Shown in pieces: positions 63,501-64,000 of a stretch of 64,000 nucleotides of DNA. The DNA is taken from the NCBI GenBank assembly GCA_018873245.2, contig JAEMBT020000005.1, positions 6,062,001 to 6,126,000 of the forward strand, given 5' to 3'. Under the pieces are notes generated by a model. It ran no database searches. It saw only the letters and a program-made list of their open reading frames with translations, and was not told the DNA's origin. Positions within the stretch are counted from its first letter, which is position 1. Every line of letters starts with the position of its first letter. Both the position numbers and the translations under genes were made by a program. Origin of the DNA: Archegozetes longisetosus (lineage: Eukaryota > Arthropoda > Arachnida > Sarcoptiformes > Trhypochthoniidae).

Positions 63501-64000
63501 TATAGTGATAATCATTAGTTTTATGTGACATTAGTTGAGCTTATTGCGTGCTTCGATGTAGGATTGCGTCGAGTGACTTTATGCAACTCATAATAACCAA
63601 TTTTGCCATAGAATCTCATCAAATTTTATTTCAATTAGAAGTTTGTTAAGTTTCCAAAAGACAGCTTTAATATGCAGTTATCTATCTCTGAACATCTTTG
63701 AAGTAAAACTTACTAAAGAATAAGAAAAGAATAGAAACTTACTAAACACATTGATTGACAATCTTCTGAACTTTTATCAAACAAAAACTCTATGAATGGA
63801 ATGAATGTAATGAATGAATGAATAAAAATATATTTATATTGTGCGTATGACAAGAGCTCTATTGTTGCGATGAGAACTAAGCCATAATTTGCGTGTTTCG
63901 TACATAACTTATATGATTGCATATATTACATTCATTATTTGATGAGAATTGTATTACTTTTATGAGCAGAACCAGGAAGTGTGATATTCCTATATGTTTT
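60519..64000. other. Gene-poor right end of window
   Basis: This 3.5 kb AT-rich region shows no supported gene. A hAT transposon remnant is at 61940-62342. Open frames at 61199-61414 and 63713-63922 look random. The window ends before any recognisable next gene. Confidence 0.55.
61940..62342 (+). mobile_element. hAT transposon remnant, end of transposase plus inverted repeats
   Basis: The ends are inverted repeats: AGAGATTTGCGAAATC (61941-61956) and GATTTCGCAAATCTCT (62326-62341), preceded by T on the left and followed by G on the right, so one end reads CAGAG as is usual for hAT. Between them, 62102-62215 reads ACGSIDAERSFSKLGCLEDE then RQTNMNEETANTNDIVF, the C-terminal dimerisation region of hAT transposases (consensus S-x-x-x-ERxFS and TNMNEET). 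A stop follows; the next words (YFNGNIEDKFADY) lie in another frame. The rest of the transposase is deleted. I saw no clear 8-bp target duplication. It is a dead deletion derivative. Confidence 0.75.

Noticed and set aside
63713..63922. Open frame at the right edge
   Set aside because: No homology, no splice context, AT-rich chance frame.

Overview
This is a eukaryotic nuclear window: AT-rich, with protein-coding genes split by mostly short GT-AG introns, about 2 kb gene spacing, and many small transposon remnants. The gene set (papilin, SNAP-25, dystrobrevin, PDE7, MRCK/Genghis khan, BUBR1, HID1) is animal. The papilin layout and SNAP-25 sequence look arthropod-like. A small-genome arthropod such as a mite is my best guess, but nothing in the window proves it. 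I assembled the exon models by hand by matching reading frame, splice dinucleotides and remembered family motifs.

Layout, left to right. 168-3138 (+) is the C-terminal half of a papilin-like matrix protein. 3545-4899 (-) is otubain. 5878-9598 (+) is SNAP-25, with two alternative last exons. 10732-14174 (-) is PEX6. 15124-17613 (+) is HID1. 18086-18379 (-) encodes a small membrane protein that resembles a complex I accessory subunit. 18923-21722 (+) is dystrobrevin. 21854-25077 (-) is DDX24. 26264-40021 (+) is PDE7, with a 7.8 kb intron. 42364-45641 (+) is a BUBR1-type checkpoint protein with an apparently intact kinase domain. 45695-48264 (-) is XPD/ERCC2. 49268-49757 (-) is a dead UBE2J2 copy. 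50406-50942 (-) is ZNHIT1. 51023-51235 (-) is GTF2H5/TTDA. 52202-58701 (+) is MRCK. 59638-60518 (+) is RNase H1. 60519-64000 is intergenic and holds a hAT remnant.

The genes are mostly independent housekeeping, trafficking or signalling genes. Two loose functional groups stand out: XPD and GTF2H5, both subunits of TFIIH, lie about 2.8 kb apart on the same strand; and SNAP-25 and HID1 both act in regulated secretion. I see no operon, CRISPR array, or credible tRNA or rRNA gene.

The points most worth following are the BUBR1 gene that combines a KEN box with kinase catalytic motifs, the duplicated 63-nt terminal exon of SNAP-25, a one-base frame break in MRCK, two GC-AG introns, several families of short inverted-repeat elements in introns (one with another element nested inside it), and an unidentified antisense reading frame inside a PDE7 intron. 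I did not find a clearly new multi-gene system.
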